Shown piece after piece: positions 52,485 through 62,600 of a stretch of 64,000 nucleotides of DNA (positions within the stretch are counted from its first letter, which is position 1; every line of letters begins with the position of its first letter). The stretch is from Streptomyces sp. TRM64462. GTDB taxonomy: Bacteria > Actinomycetota > Actinomycetes > Streptomycetales > Streptomycetaceae. A program made the translations under genes and the position numbers. The DNA is taken from NCBI RefSeq assembly GCF_013362995.1, contig NZ_JABWDV010000420.1, positions 1 to 64,000 of the forward strand, given 5' to 3'. The notes under the pieces were generated by a model. The model saw nothing but the letters and a program-made list of their open reading frames with translations, ran no database searches and was not told the origin of the DNA.

Positions 52485-52916
52485 TCAGGTCCGCGTGGGG
52501 GCCTCCGGGGCGGAAGGGATGTCGGGGTCGGGGAGGCGGCGTACGGCTTCGATGACGGCGGGGACGTCCTGATCCAGCCAATCGACGCTGTCCCATTCCC
52601 GGCGGGACAGCCAGCGCAGTGCGTCGTGGTCCTGGAGGGGGCGCGGCTCACCGGAGAGCACGCGCGCGGTCCACACCCGCAGGACGTAGCCGGGCCGCAG
52701 CGGCCACTCGCCGGGGATGCGCTCCCCCGGCTCCACCTCGATGCCCAGCTCCTCGCGCAGTTCGCGCACGAGGGCCTGGCGCGGCGTCTCGCCCGGCTCC
52801 AGCTTGCCGCCGGGCAGCTCCCAGCGGCCGGCCAGCTCGGGAGGCGCGCTGCGGCGCGCGGCGAGCAGCCGCCCCTGGTCGTACACGGCTCCGGCGACCA
52901 CGACTCGATCCGTCAT
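52485..52916 (-). CDS. Nudix hydrolase (MutT/nucleoside triphosphate pyrophosphohydrolase)
   Basis: 143 residues. Complete Nudix box at residues 37-59 (the G-x5-E-x7-REU-x-EE-x-GU pattern, with RELREELGI at its end). The N-terminus VVVAGAVYDQGRLLAARRSAPPELAGRWELPGG is typical of the MutT-like (d)NTP pyrophosphohydrolases that clean oxidised nucleotides. The C-terminal Pro/Glu-rich tail is short. Confidence 0.9.
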   Translation of the reverse strand: MTDRVVVAGAVYDQGRLLAARRSAPPELAGRWELPGGKLEPGETPRQALVRELREELGIEVEPGERIPGEWPLRPGYVLRVWTARVLSGEPRPLQDHDALRWLSRREWDSVDWLDQDVPAVIEAVRRLPDPDIPSAPEAPTRT

Positions 52917-52943
52917 GCGCCGGAGCGTATCCGGCCGCCCGAG

Positions 52944-53123
52944 TCAGCGGGCGGGCTCCCCGATGCGCTCGATCCAGTAGAGCTGCTTGTGTCCGCGCAC
53001 GTCGAGGCGGTCCGCGACCTGCTGCGCCTCGTCGCGTGTGGCGTACCGGCCGACCCGGTACTGGTTGCCGTTGTCGTCCTGCCGAATGACCTGCCAGAGC
53101 AGAGTCGTACTGCTGTCAGGCAT
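52944..53123 (-). CDS. SPOR-like small protein
   Basis: 59 residues from the ATG at 53123, preceded by GGGGGAGCGGTGTG. The sequence TLLWQVIRQDDNGNQYRVGRYATRDEAQQVADRLDV resembles a single SPOR repeat (peptidoglycan-binding fold), here without a signal peptide or membrane anchor, so the role differs from division SPOR proteins. It is common in streptomycetes and of unknown function. Head-to-tail with the Nudix gene. Confidence 0.8.
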   Translation of the reverse strand: MPDSSTTLLWQVIRQDDNGNQYRVGRYATRDEAQQVADRLDVRGHKQLYWIERIGEPAR

Positions 53124-53271
53124 CACACCGCTCCCCCCGCCGGGTCGCATGTCTCGAAGGATTCCGATGAAACCGCAATCCGCATATGCCTGAGCCTACG
53201 CCTGACATTCACACAGCGGATATGGGTTGACACAAAGAGACACACTTCAAGCCAGTGGACACACGGAAGAA

Positions 53272-53299
53272 GGGGGCGCACCCGACCAGGTACGCCCCC
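53272..53299 (-). terminator. Hairpin downstream of the GntR gene
   Basis: GGGGGCG at 53272-53278 and CGCCCCC at 53293-53299 flank a 14-base loop, about 40 bases past the stop. Confidence 0.55.
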
Positions 53300-53337
53300 A
53301 TATACCGTCCCTAACCGGGACATTCACGTTTTCCGGA

Positions 53338-54093
53338 TCAGCGCACCGGCAGGTGGTACGCGACGCGGTAGCGGTCGGCGGGAATGACGACGTCGGCCGT
53401 CTCGACCGCTCGCCCCGACGCGTAGAACGTACGCTCCACGACGACGACCACATGGCCCGGTACGCCGCCGAGTGCGAGCAGCTCCTCCGCCAGCCCCGGC
53501 CGGGCGCCGACCTCCTCCACCATGTTGTCCACGACGATGTCGATGGCGGCCATCCGCTCGACGACGCCACAGCCGCCCAACGGTCCCTCCTCGGGGAGCA
53601 TGACGGGCGTCCGGCCCGTGACGGCCAGCGGCTCCCACGACGTGGAGAGCATCATCGCCTCGCCCGCGTCCCGGAAGACGTAGTGCGTGCGCATCACCGG
53701 GTCGCCGGGCTCGATACCGAGCCTGGCGGCGATCTGCGCGTCCGCCGGCTCCCGCTCGCTGCTGGACTCCCACGTTCCGCGCACGCCGTCGGCGGCCTGC
53801 TCCTGACGGAAGGGGTTCGTGGACCCGTTCGCCGGGCGGTAGCCGGAGCGGGCGATGCGGCGCGGGACGGGGCGCTCGCGCACATACGTCCCCGAACCGG
53901 AGCGGCCCTCGACCAGACCCTCGGCCATGAGGACCTTGCGGGCCTCCAGGGCGACCGTGTCCGAGACCCCGTACTCCTCGCGGATGCGGGCCTGCGAGGG
54001 GAGCCGGGTGTGCGGCGGCAGCGAGCCGTTGACGATCTTCTTGCGGAGATCGCTCGCAACGCGCAGATAGGCGGGCTGCTCACCGAAAGTCAC
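53338..54093 (-). CDS. GntR family transcriptional regulator (UTRA domain)
   Basis: 251 residues from a GTG at 54093. The N-terminal winged helix (YLRVASDLRKKIVNGSLPPHTRLPSQARIREEYGVSDTVALEARKVLMAEGLVEGRSGSGTYV) is followed by an effector-binding UTRA domain of the HutC/YtrA type (DPVMRTHYVFRDAGEAMMLSTSWEPLAVTG; VVVVERTFYASGRAVETADVVIPADRYRVAYHLPV). It represses or activates by ligand binding; the target is not evident. Similar to the conjugation-related KorSA-like GntR proteins of actinomycetes, but no plasmid genes are nearby. Confidence 0.9.
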   Translation of the reverse strand: MTFGEQPAYLRVASDLRKKIVNGSLPPHTRLPSQARIREEYGVSDTVALEARKVLMAEGLVEGRSGSGTYVRERPVPRRIARSGYRPANGSTNPFRQEQAADGVRGTWESSSEREPADAQIAARLGIEPGDPVMRTHYVFRDAGEAMMLSTSWEPLAVTGRTPVMLPEEGPLGGCGVVERMAAIDIVVDNMVEEVGARPGLAEELLALGGVPGHVVVVVERTFYASGRAVETADVVIPADRYRVAYHLPVR

Positions 54094-54217
54094 GGGCCAC
54101 TCCCATCAGGTTGACAGACAGCAACAGAGTCGCAACCCAGAGTTCGGCGCCGCAAGCGTGGGCCAGAGTTTCACCCGAAGTGATGAAGTGCTGTTTGGGA
54201 GGGGGCTTACCCGGGGT

Positions 54218-54250
54218 AGGGCGCGCCGTACCGGCGGTACGGCGCGCCCT
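54218..54250 (-). terminator. Perfect 15-bp hairpin
   Basis: AGGGCGCGCCGTACC at 54218-54232 pairs with GGTACGGCGCGCCCT at 54236-54250 with a three-base loop, 28 bases past the DUF4190 gene stop. Confidence 0.85.
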
Positions 54251-54277
54251 GGGCCCTCACGTCCGGGCGCGGCGCCG

Positions 54278-55327
54278 TCAGCTCGCGGGCACCACCGGGG
54301 GCGTGCTCGCGAGGTTCAGCGCGGCGCGCGCGTCCTTGCCGAGGTCGTTCGGGATCGCGTCGAAGGCGACGTCGTAGTGCTCCCAGTACGCGTCGGGGTC
54401 CGCCGCGTCCGCCGCCTTCGCCCAGTGCTTGCGCGCCGACTCCAGCTGCTTGACCAGGTCGGCGACCGGCTTGGCGGAGGCACCGGGGTAGGTGTGGCCC
54501 TGGAGCCCGGCGATCGCGCCACCCACGGCCTTCTCGACCTCGGCGGCCCACTTCGTGTTGGCGGCCAGATCGGCGTCCGGGTCGGCCTCGGGCTGCTCGT
54601 ACAGCGCCGTGTCGATCGGGTTGACCGCCTTCAGGAAGGCCAGCTGATCCTTGGTCAGGGTCTTCGCGTCGCTGCGCAGCGAGCCGGTGAGCTTGCCCTT
54701 GTCGGCGGCGAACGCACAGGTCACCGTGCGGTCGCGGAGGGTGCGCCAGCTCTCCTCGGTCGGGTGGTAGTAGAACGTCACGGCGTTCTGGGGCACCGCC
54801 CAGGTGTCCATCGCGTACGCCTCGCCGATCGTGGAGCAGCGCGCCTCGGCCTGCTTCTCGATCTCCTTGACCGGCGGGTACGTGTCACCCTTGAGCTGGA
54901 ACGCGCCGGTCACCTCGGCGTCGTGCGGCTCGGCGCACTTGACGCTCTTGACCAGCTCGACCTCCTGCTCCTCGACGGTGCCGCCGGGCTGGTTGAAGCA
55001 GTCCCCGGTGCGCAGGCTGAACGCGGAGCTGGAGCTGGCCACCTCGTCGGTGACCTCCTTGGCCTCGTCGATGACCTTCTGGAACGCTCCGGTGGCGAAG
55101 CCGGCGGCCACGAGCACGGTGCTGACGGCCGAGAGGACCATGCCGGCGACGGCCAGGCCCTTGCCGCGCTGCCGCTCGCGCTTGATCCGGCCGAGCGCGA
55201 CCGCGCCGAGTATGAGGCCGAGCGGCGGCACGCAGCAGACGATGCCGGTGACGAGCGAGGCGACGGCGAGGCCGCTGGTTCGCGCCGGAGGCTGAGGCAC
55301 GGGGTAGCCCTGCGGGGACGATGACAC
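54278..55327 (-). CDS. DUF4190 / septum-formation-domain membrane protein
   Basis: 349 residues from the GTG at 55327, preceded by AGGAGC. Two membrane helices near the N-terminus (GLAVASLVTGIVCCVPPLGLILGAVALG and GLAVAGMVLSAVSTVLVAAGF) form a DUF4190 domain. The outside part contains the septum-formation family pattern with paired cysteines (LRTGDCFNQPGG; VKCAEPHDAEVTGAF; ARCSTIGEAY; TVTCAFAADKGKLTGSL). The C-terminal 120 residues are helical. It is related to actinobacterial septum-formation proteins by domain only; its role is not proven. Confidence 0.82.
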   Translation of the reverse strand: MSSSPQGYPVPQPPARTSGLAVASLVTGIVCCVPPLGLILGAVALGRIKRERQRGKGLAVAGMVLSAVSTVLVAAGFATGAFQKVIDEAKEVTDEVASSSSAFSLRTGDCFNQPGGTVEEQEVELVKSVKCAEPHDAEVTGAFQLKGDTYPPVKEIEKQAEARCSTIGEAYAMDTWAVPQNAVTFYYHPTEESWRTLRDRTVTCAFAADKGKLTGSLRSDAKTLTKDQLAFLKAVNPIDTALYEQPEADPDADLAANTKWAAEVEKAVGGAIAGLQGHTYPGASAKPVADLVKQLESARKHWAKAADAADPDAYWEHYDVAFDAIPNDLGKDARAALNLASTPPVVPAS

Positions 55328-55452
55328 GGGCGGTGCTCCTGTCGGGGGCAAGGGACGAACAAACGTATGAGCGGCGCGCATCGTACGCGTTCGGGAGCGG
55401 GCCTCCTAATGCGCCGGCTCACGCACCGGCCGTCACCACCACCGCGCGGGAA

Positions 55453-55485
55453 GAGGGGCGGCCGCCGGGAAGGCGTCCGCCCCTC
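55453..55485 (-). terminator. Hairpin downstream of the subtilisin gene
   Basis: GAGGGGCGG at 55453-55461 pairs with CCGCCCCTC at 55477-55485. Between it and the stop (55568), four imperfect copies of a GCGCTCAGG-type unit occur. Confidence 0.65.
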
Positions 55486-55567
55486 TCGTTCGTCACCTGG
55501 TCAGGCGCTCGCCGCGCTCAGGCGTTCGCCGCGCTCAGGTGCTGATGCGCTCAGGTCCTGATGCGCC

Positions 55568-57151
55568 TCAGAACTGCAGCGCCCAGGAGTCGATCTTGCC
55601 GGTGTCCCACCAGGCGTTGTCGCTCACCCGCAGCTTCCACGTGCCGTTCGCGGTCTCCGAAGAGGCGTCGACGGTGTACGTGGTGTTGATGTTGTCGCTG
55701 CTGCCGCCGGTGCCGTAGTCCTTCAGCATGTACGCGGTGCCGTCCGGCGCGACGAGCTGGACACGCAGGTCACCGATGTACGTGTGCTGGATGTTGACCT
55801 CGACCTGGAGGGCGGACGGCGCGTTGCCCGAGACGCCCGTGACGGAGATCGGCGACTCGACGGTGGAGTTGTCGTTGATCGCGTAGTCGGCGGTGTTCTC
55901 GAAGCGGTCGCCGGTGGGCGGCGGGGGCTCGTCGCCGCCACTGCCGACGTACAGCAGCCGGTTCGGGGAGCCGGAGCCCGGGCTGCCGACCACACCGCTG
56001 GTGGCGGCGGAGGTCAGGGCCGAGGACACCTGCGACGGGGTCGCCGACCGGTTGTTGGCCAGGTACAGCGCGGCCGCTCCGGCGACGTGCGGGGCCGCCA
56101 TCGACGTACCGGAGATGGTGTTGGTGGAGGTGTCGCTGCTGTTCCACGCCGAGGTGATGGACGAGCCCGGCGCGAAGAGGTCCAGGATGCTGCCGTAGTT
56201 GGAGAAGCTGGAGCGGGAGTCGGAGCTGGTGGTCGAGCCGACCGTGAGGGCCTCGGCGACCCGGGCCGGCGAGTAGTTGGACGCGTCGCGGTTGTCGTTG
56301 CCGGCGGCGACGGCGTACGTGATGCCGGCGGCGATCGAGTTGCGTACGGCGTTGTCGAGGGTCGTGTCGGCGCCGCCGCCGAGGCTCATGTTGGCGACGG
56401 CCGGCTTGACCGCGTTCCGCGTCACCCAGTCGATGCCGGCGACGACCCCGGCGGTGGTGCCGGAGCCCTGGTCGTTGAGCACGCGGACGCCGACGATCTT
56501 GGCCTTCTTGGCGACGCCGTACGAGGAGCCGGCGACGGTGCCGGCGACGTGGGTGCCGTGGCCGTGGCCGTCCTGGGCGGTGTTGTCGCCGTCGACCGCG
56601 TCGTAGCCGTAGGAGGCGCGGCCGCCGAAGTCGTTGTGGGTGATGCGGACGCCGGTGTCGATGATGTACGCGGTGACGCCCTCACCGCCCGGGTCGGGGT
56701 AGGTGTAGCTGCGGTCGAGCGGCAGGTTCCGCTGGTCGATCCGGTCCAGGCCCCAGGACGGCGGGCTGGGCTGGGTGCCGTTGATCGTGAAGACGCGGTC
56801 CTGGACGACGGACTCGACGGCCGGGTCGGCGGCGAGCTTCTTCGCCTGGGCCTCGGAGAGTTCGACGGCGTAGCCGTTGAGGGCGGCCGTGTAGGTCTTC
56901 TTGATCTTCGCGCCGTAGCGCTTCGCGAGGTTCTTGCCGGACGCGCCGTCCGAGTCGGCGCGGGACTCGTCGAGGGTGACGACGTAGCTGCCGGGCACGG
57001 CGTTCGCGTCGCCCGCGTACTGGATCACACCCTCCGGTGCGGTGTCGGCCGCGGCGGCGGGGAGGGCGGAGACGGAGCCGAGGGCGAGGGCGGCGACGGC
57101 TATGGCACTGGCCGCGGCGAATCTCCGCCGCGACGTACGCATCACGGACAT
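55568..57151 (-). CDS. Secreted subtilisin-like S8 protease with P domain
   Basis: 527 residues from the ATG at 57151, after GAGGAGGACC. The signal peptide has a twin-arginine-like SRRRFAA at residues 8-14, so Tat export is possible. An I9 propeptide (about 53-120) is followed by the S8 domain with catalytic Asp165 (AYIIDTG), His198 (GHGTHVAG), oxyanion Asn285 (AAGNDN) and Ser350 (SGTSMAAP). A Pro/Gly linker leads to a C-terminal proprotein-convertase P domain (about 410-527; IQHTYIGDLRVQLVAPDG, KLRVSDNAWWDTGKIDSW). All catalytic residues are intact. It is an extracellular serine protease. Confidence 0.94.
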   Translation of the reverse strand: MSVMRTSRRRFAAASAIAVAALALGSVSALPAAAADTAPEGVIQYAGDANAVPGSYVVTLDESRADSDGASGKNLAKRYGAKIKKTYTAALNGYAVELSEAQAKKLAADPAVESVVQDRVFTINGTQPSPPSWGLDRIDQRNLPLDRSYTYPDPGGEGVTAYIIDTGVRITHNDFGGRASYGYDAVDGDNTAQDGHGHGTHVAGTVAGSSYGVAKKAKIVGVRVLNDQGSGTTAGVVAGIDWVTRNAVKPAVANMSLGGGADTTLDNAVRNSIAAGITYAVAAGNDNRDASNYSPARVAEALTVGSTTSSDSRSSFSNYGSILDLFAPGSSITSAWNSSDTSTNTISGTSMAAPHVAGAAALYLANNRSATPSQVSSALTSAATSGVVGSPGSGSPNRLLYVGSGGDEPPPPTGDRFENTADYAINDNSTVESPISVTGVSGNAPSALQVEVNIQHTYIGDLRVQLVAPDGTAYMLKDYGTGGSSDNINTTYTVDASSETANGTWKLRVSDNAWWDTGKIDSWALQF

Positions 57152-57340
57152 GTGAGGGGTCCTCCTCATTGGTGGTGCGCTGCTGTGGGGGTGTAGTGCA
57201 CATGACAAGCCGAACGCCGGATGAAGCTCCCCTGTACGGCACCGGCCCGTCAGCCGAAAGATTGACGGATCCATAGGAATCACACAAGAGTGCTGAACCG
57301 CCGTTAACACGTGTGTCGCACAACCGTCATGCTGTCCGGC

Positions 57341-58456
57341 ATGACCACAGACGAGACCTACCTCTGCCCGGATTGCGGAGTCCGATCACCCGTTTCGGAG
57401 CTGACCTGGCACTGTCCCCGGTGCGGGGGCCCGTGGGACCTCGACTTCACGGCCGCCCCGGTGGACCGCTCGGCGCTCGCCGGCCGCGTGAACTCACTCT
57501 GGCGTTACGAGGAAGTCCTGCCGCTCCCGGCCGTTCCGGCCCCGCACGCCTCACTCGGCGAGGGCCGCACACCGCTCGTCGCCCTGACGGACGGCGTCTC
57601 GGCCAAGCTCGACTACCTGATGCCGACGCTGTCGTTCAAGGACCGGGGCGCGGTCCTGCTGGCCGAGCTGGCGTCACGGCTCGGGGCGCGCCGCGTCGTC
57701 GCGGACAGCAGCGGCAACGCGGGCACGGCCGTCGCGGCGTACGGCGCACGGGCCGGGCTCGACTGCACGGTGTACGTCCCGGAGGCCACGTCCCCGAAGA
57801 AGCTGGAGCAGATCGCGGCGCACGGGGCACGGCTGGAAATCGTCCCCGGAGACCGGGAGGCCACGGCGCAGGCGGCGCGCGCGGCGGCGGACGAGCCGGG
57901 CGTGTTCTACGCGTCGCACGTCTACAACCCGTACTTCCTGCACGGCACGAAGACGTACGTGTACGAGCTGTGGGAGGACCTGGGCGGGCGGCTGCCCGAC
58001 ACGCTCGTCGTCCCCGCCGGCAACGGCACGCTGCTGCTGGGCGCGGCCCTCGCGACGGCCGAACTGCACGCGCACGGCCTGATCCCGCGGCGCCCCGCCC
58101 TGCTCGCCGTCCAGGCCGCCGCGGTGGCCCCGCTGGCGGAGGCGTACGCCGCGGGGGCGGACACCGCGACCGCGGCCCCGGCCGCGCCCACCCTGGCGGA
58201 GGGCATCGCCATCACGGCCCCGCCCCGGGCCCGGCAGATCCTCCGGGCGGTACGGGAGTCGGGCGGCGGCTTCCGCACGGTGACGGAGGACCAGATCCGC
58301 GACGCACAGCGGGACCTGGCGTCCCGCGGCCTGTTCGTGGAACCGACCAGCGCGGTGTGCTGGGCGGCGGTACGGGCGGAGCCCCCGGCGGGCAGCGCGG
58401 TGGTGCCGCTGTGCGGCGCGGGCGCGAAGACGGGACTGGCACCGGCGGTCCGCTGA
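57341..58456 (+). CDS. PLP-dependent threonine synthase-like enzyme
   Basis: 371 residues from the ATG at 57341; ATG at 57329 is an alternative. An N-terminal zinc-ribbon-like segment (CPDCGVRSPVSELTWHCPRCGG) precedes a fold-type II PLP domain with the cofactor lysine in LSFKDRGAVLL, a phosphate-binding DSSGNAGTAVAAYG, and a Ser/Gly loop PLCGAGAKTG. It resembles threonine synthase, but several paralogues act on other amino acids; the housekeeping thrC is not usually here. The substrate is therefore uncertain. Confidence 0.85.
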   Translation: MTTDETYLCPDCGVRSPVSELTWHCPRCGGPWDLDFTAAPVDRSALAGRVNSLWRYEEVLPLPAVPAPHASLGEGRTPLVALTDGVSAKLDYLMPTLSFKDRGAVLLAELASRLGARRVVADSSGNAGTAVAAYGARAGLDCTVYVPEATSPKKLEQIAAHGARLEIVPGDREATAQAARAAADEPGVFYASHVYNPYFLHGTKTYVYELWEDLGGRLPDTLVVPAGNGTLLLGAALATAELHAHGLIPRRPALLAVQAAAVAPLAEAYAAGADTATAAPAAPTLAEGIAITAPPRARQILRAVRESGGGFRTVTEDQIRDAQRDLASRGLFVEPTSAVCWAAVRAEPPAGSAVVPLCGAGAKTGLAPAVR

Positions 58457-58485
58457 ACGCGCCGGACCCGCCTGCCTACGCGCGC

Positions 58486-58528
58486 GTGAGGCCCCTCCGT
58501 CACGGGAACCGGCACGAAGGGGCCTCAC
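58486..58528. terminator. Bidirectional hairpin between convergent genes
   Basis: GTGAGGCCCCT at 58486-58496 pairs with AGGGGCCTCAC at 58518-58528; the inner part CGT...ACG pairs partly. It lies between the threonine-synthase-like gene and the putative immunity gene. Confidence 0.8.
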
Positions 58529-58547
58529 TCAGAGGTGGCGGTTTCGC

Positions 58548-59648
58548 TCAGGCGCCGTCCACGGCGCCCGCCGGCGGCTGGACGAACGCGCGGACGCGCG
58601 CGTCGTCGCCGTGCCGGCACAGCACCCTGCCCGCCGTGCCGTCGAGGGCGCAGGCCACCACGCCGCCGGCGGCCGCCAGCAGCAGACGGCCGCCCACGAA
58701 CCCGGCCGCGTTCAGCCGGGCGCGCGACTCGGGCACGCCGAGCAGCCCGGCGAGCCGGGCACGGAGGGGCGTGCGCCGCCAGGGGCCGCCCGCGCGGGAC
58801 GTCCACAGTTCGGCGCCGTAGGTGACCGCGTACGCCGTGCGGGCCGCGTCCACGTACTGCTCGGCCACGGCGTCGTCGCGCCGCAGCCGTACCGTCGACC
58901 ACATGCCGCTCCGCCGGTCGACCGCGTGCAGCACCTCGTACTCGAACGCCTCCCCGTACGAGGCGTTGGCGACCAGCACGTCCCCGTGGAACGCCCCCTG
59001 CTCCAGGCGGCCCGCCGACGGGTCGATGCCCGCCGGGAGCAGCCGGTCCCGCAGCGGCCGCGCGGGCCCCTGGGCGGGCAGCGGCAGCTCCGTGACGGTG
59101 CCGCCCGCCACGTCCACGGCGAACAGGGCGGGGCGCATCTCCAGGACGGACGCGGCGGCCGGCGCCCCGGTGGCCCCCACGACGTGCACCGTGGTGCCCT
59201 GGGAACCCACCACCCACATCATGCTGACGTCCGCCGGCATCGGCACCGGCCGCCACGCGTCGGCACCCCACGGCAGGGCGTACAGGTCGCCGTCCAGCCG
59301 CTCCGGGTACCGCCGCTCCCCGACCACGGCCAGGGCCGTGCCGTCGGCGGCGACACCGCTGACGAGCGCCGGGGCCGGCCCGCCCGGGGTCACCGGGACG
59401 GGCCGCAGGTCCGACGCGTCGGCGGAACGCCCGGTCAGGAGCGGCACATCGCTCTCCTGGACCCGGGCCACGACGCTCAGCCCGCGCTCGTGGCGCACCG
59501 CACGGCGGGGGGTGCCGATGGCCCCCCGCGTGTCCCCGGGCACGGGGCCCAGCCGGCGCAGTCCGCCGGCTCGTATCTCTGCGAAGGAGACACCCGCGGT
59601 GTCCGCCACGAGGACGGACACCGCGTGCTCCTGTGACTGTGCGGTCAC
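58548..59648 (-). CDS. Hypothetical protein downstream of RHS gene (candidate immunity)
   Basis: 366 residues from a GTG at 59648, three bases after the RHS stop codon; GGAGGG within the end of the RHS gene may be its ribosome site. No signal peptide. The sequence has repeated beta-strand patterns (VSVLVADTAGVSFAEIRAG; GTALAVVGERRYPERLDGDLYALPWG; MMWVVGSQGTTVHVVGAT; DVLVANASYGEAFEYEVLHAV; AAGFVGGRLLLAAAGGVVACALDG) that look like a WD/kelch-type beta-propeller of about 6 or 7 blades. I recognise no family. Position directly behind a polymorphic toxin gene suggests it protects the producer or otherwise serves the toxin; this is inference. Confidence 0.6.
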   Translation of the reverse strand: MTAQSQEHAVSVLVADTAGVSFAEIRAGGLRRLGPVPGDTRGAIGTPRRAVRHERGLSVVARVQESDVPLLTGRSADASDLRPVPVTPGGPAPALVSGVAADGTALAVVGERRYPERLDGDLYALPWGADAWRPVPMPADVSMMWVVGSQGTTVHVVGATGAPAAASVLEMRPALFAVDVAGGTVTELPLPAQGPARPLRDRLLPAGIDPSAGRLEQGAFHGDVLVANASYGEAFEYEVLHAVDRRSGMWSTVRLRRDDAVAEQYVDAARTAYAVTYGAELWTSRAGGPWRRTPLRARLAGLLGVPESRARLNAAGFVGGRLLLAAAGGVVACALDGTAGRVLCRHGDDARVRAFVQPPAGAVDGA

Positions 59649-59651
59649 CGG

Positions 59652-62600
59652 CTAGAACAACCCTCCGAGGAAATCGCCGACCTTCCGTCCGACGGTACTG
59701 CCGGCGATGGCTCCGCCGACACCGCCCACGATGCCGCCGATCGCCGCGCCCGCCGCCGTACCGACACCCGGTACGACGCTGCCGATGGCGCCGCCGACCC
59801 ACGCGCCCGCCACGGCACCGGCCTTGGCGCCGGCCAGGCCGCCGGCGATGCCGCCGGTCTCGCGGGCGGCGGTCCGCACCTTCTCGCCCTCGGGTGCCGT
59901 CACCGTGTTGTACACACCGATGCCGACGTCCAGGCCGAGGAGGCCGCGGCCGCCCCACTTGGTCATCTGGTTGATCCGGTTGACCTTGGGGTTGGTCTTG
60001 GCCGCGCTCTCGACGATCTGCTTGTCCGATTTCCCGCGCTCGTTGCTGAGGAAGTCGTACGTCGGGAAGTCACGGGCGCCGCGCGCCCGCGGCAGCAGCC
60101 AGTCGTCCATCGGGGACCGGTAGAACGACCGCAGCGCGTTCCGCTCGTCGACCGCCCACTGTGCGGCGGCCTTCCAGCCGTACACGCCCGACATGCGCAG
60201 CGCGTTCTGGCGGGCGATGGCGTCCGCCTTCTGGTAGGCGGCCCGGCGCGACGCCGCGTCCTCGGTGTACGTGAAGACGAACGCGGTCGTGCCCTGCCAG
60301 GCTCCCCAGGCGAGGCTGTTGCCCCAGGTGGCGCTGGTGCCGGCGGTGCCGCTGCTGGAACCGCCGCCGCCGCTGCCCCTAGCGGAGCCGCCGGACGACT
60401 TCTTGCCCCCGCCGCCCTTGCCGCTGCTCTTCTTCTTGTCGCTGCTGCTGACGGGGATGCCGCCGCGGCACTCGATCAGGCCTTCGCGGCACTCGGGGAC
60501 CGCCAGGCCGGTGGAGTCCACCATGGTGGCCGGGTTGTTGCCGGCGTACGCGTAGCCGTTGAGCGACTGCTGCTGCTCGGGGCTGAGCTGCGGGTCGGCG
60601 CTGATGAACTGGCCGATGGCCGGGTCGTACTCGCGTGCCTCCACATGGGTGAGCCCGGTGGCGTCGTCGGCGGTCTTGCCGAGGAACCGCTTGTCCGTCG
60701 GCCAGGTGCCGACGCCGGTGCCGCGGCGGTCGCCGAACGGTGTGGTCTGGCGCTTGGTGAACGCCTGGGTGGCGTCCGACGCGATGGCCAGGCTCTGCGT
60801 ACCGTGGTGGTCGCCCGCCAGGTAGTACAGCTTGTTCGTGCCCGACTGGTTGGTGCGCACCGCGACGGCCTGGTCGCCCGCCTTGTAGGTGCGCTGCGCC
60901 CATGTCGTGCCGTTCGGCCGCAGATGGACCTCGGTGGCGCCGACGTACAGAATGCGCTCGCCGTCGGCGGCCTTGCGGATGAGCAGCTTGCCGTCCGCGT
61001 CGTACAGGTAGTCCGTGGTCTCGGTGCCCTCGGTCAGCTGGGCGAGCTTGCCCTCGTCGTTCCAGACGAGGCTCTGCTGCCCCTTGTCGCCGGGACGGCT
61101 GCGCGTGTTGCCCGACGCGTCGTACGCGTAGGTGCGCTGCGGGGCCGCGCAGTCGCCGCCGGTGGTGGTGCCGGCCAGCGTGTGCGGCTGCGCCGGGCTG
61201 TTGTAGCAGTATGTGTCGGTGACGGAGGCAGCGGTGTCACGCCGGGTCTCGGTCGCCCGCTGGCCCGCCGCGTTGTACGTCCAGCTGTTCCAGTACGGGG
61301 CGGGGCCCGACAGGCTGCTCGCGCTGCGCGGGTCGGCGCAGTTCTGGGACTGCGGGGTCCACGCCTCGGTCATCCGGCGGTGGCCGTCGTAGGCGAAGCA
61401 CTGGGTCTCCGCCGCGCTCTGGCCGCCGACGACGGTCGGGTCGGCGATCGATGTGACATTGCCTGCCTGGTCGAAGCCGTAGTTGAGGTCCTGCAGCATG
61501 TACGGGTGCGTCTGGTCCGTGACATGGCTGCGGGTCAGGCGTCCTGTGCCCTCCTCGTAGGTGTTGGTGACGTAGATCTTCTTGGTGGCCTCGGTGTTCG
61601 CCGTGCCGAGGGCGAGCTGCTGCGGCTGTCCGGTGGGTGAGTAGTCGGCGGCGAGGAGGTAGCCGGTGGCGCCGGTGACCTTCTTGACCTGGCCGGTCTC
61701 GGTGTAGTCGTAGTCGATGATCTCCGAGGGCAGTCCGCCGAGCGCGGGTTCCTCGATGGACTCGACCTCGCCGTCGATGCGGTGCGCGATGCCGTACTCG
61801 ATCACGGCCGGCACACCGGCCTTGACCAGCGGGTCGTCGGCCGGGAGCTCCACCTGCGTGGTCGTCGGGTCGGAGAGGCTGTCGTACGCGGTGATGCGCG
61901 TCGTGTAGGCCTGGCCCGCCCTGCCGCCGACGAAGCGGGTGAACGTCGACGGCTTGCCCTTCAGGACGGTGTCGTGGGTGCGCTCGGTGAGCTGGTTGGC
62001 GTCCGTCCTGGAGCCGGCCCAGGTGCCGGTGACCCGGCCCAGCGCGTCGTACGCGGTGAGGACGGACTTGCCGCGCGAGTCGGTGGTCCTCACGACCCGG
62101 TCGAGGGCGTCGTAGTCGTTGGACGACGTGCCCTTGTCGGGGTCGGTGACGGTCTTCTCACGGCCGAACAGGTCGTAGGTGTACGTCCACTTCGTCCCGT
62201 CCGGGCCGGTGAGCGACGTCTTCTTGCCGTCCGGGGCGTACGCCGTCCGCACCGACGTGTACGGGGTGCCGAGGGCGCCGCCGTACTGGGTGTCCGACGT
62301 GCCGGGGCCCGCGTACTCGCGGACCTCGACGGTGCGGCCGCGGGCGTCGGTGACGGTCCGCTTGCCGACGCCGCCAGCGACGTCGGTGACGGCGGTCGAG
62401 TCACCCGTGTACGTGGTGGTCTTCGTCCACTTCTTGACGCCGTAGGTGTACAGCGTGCTGCTGATCTCGCGTCCGGCGCCGTCGAAGACCGTCTCGGACT
62501 GCTTGGTCGACTCGCCGTACTCGGCGCGCGTGTACGTGCCGTTGGGCGTGGACGTGGTGTCGAAGATGTCGGCGTGGTTCTCGTACGCCTTGCCCCGGCT

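Noticed and set aside
53338..54093. GntR gene as a sign of an integrated plasmid (KorSA-like)
   Set aside because: No transfer, replication, excisionase or integrase genes and no tRNA attachment site nearby.
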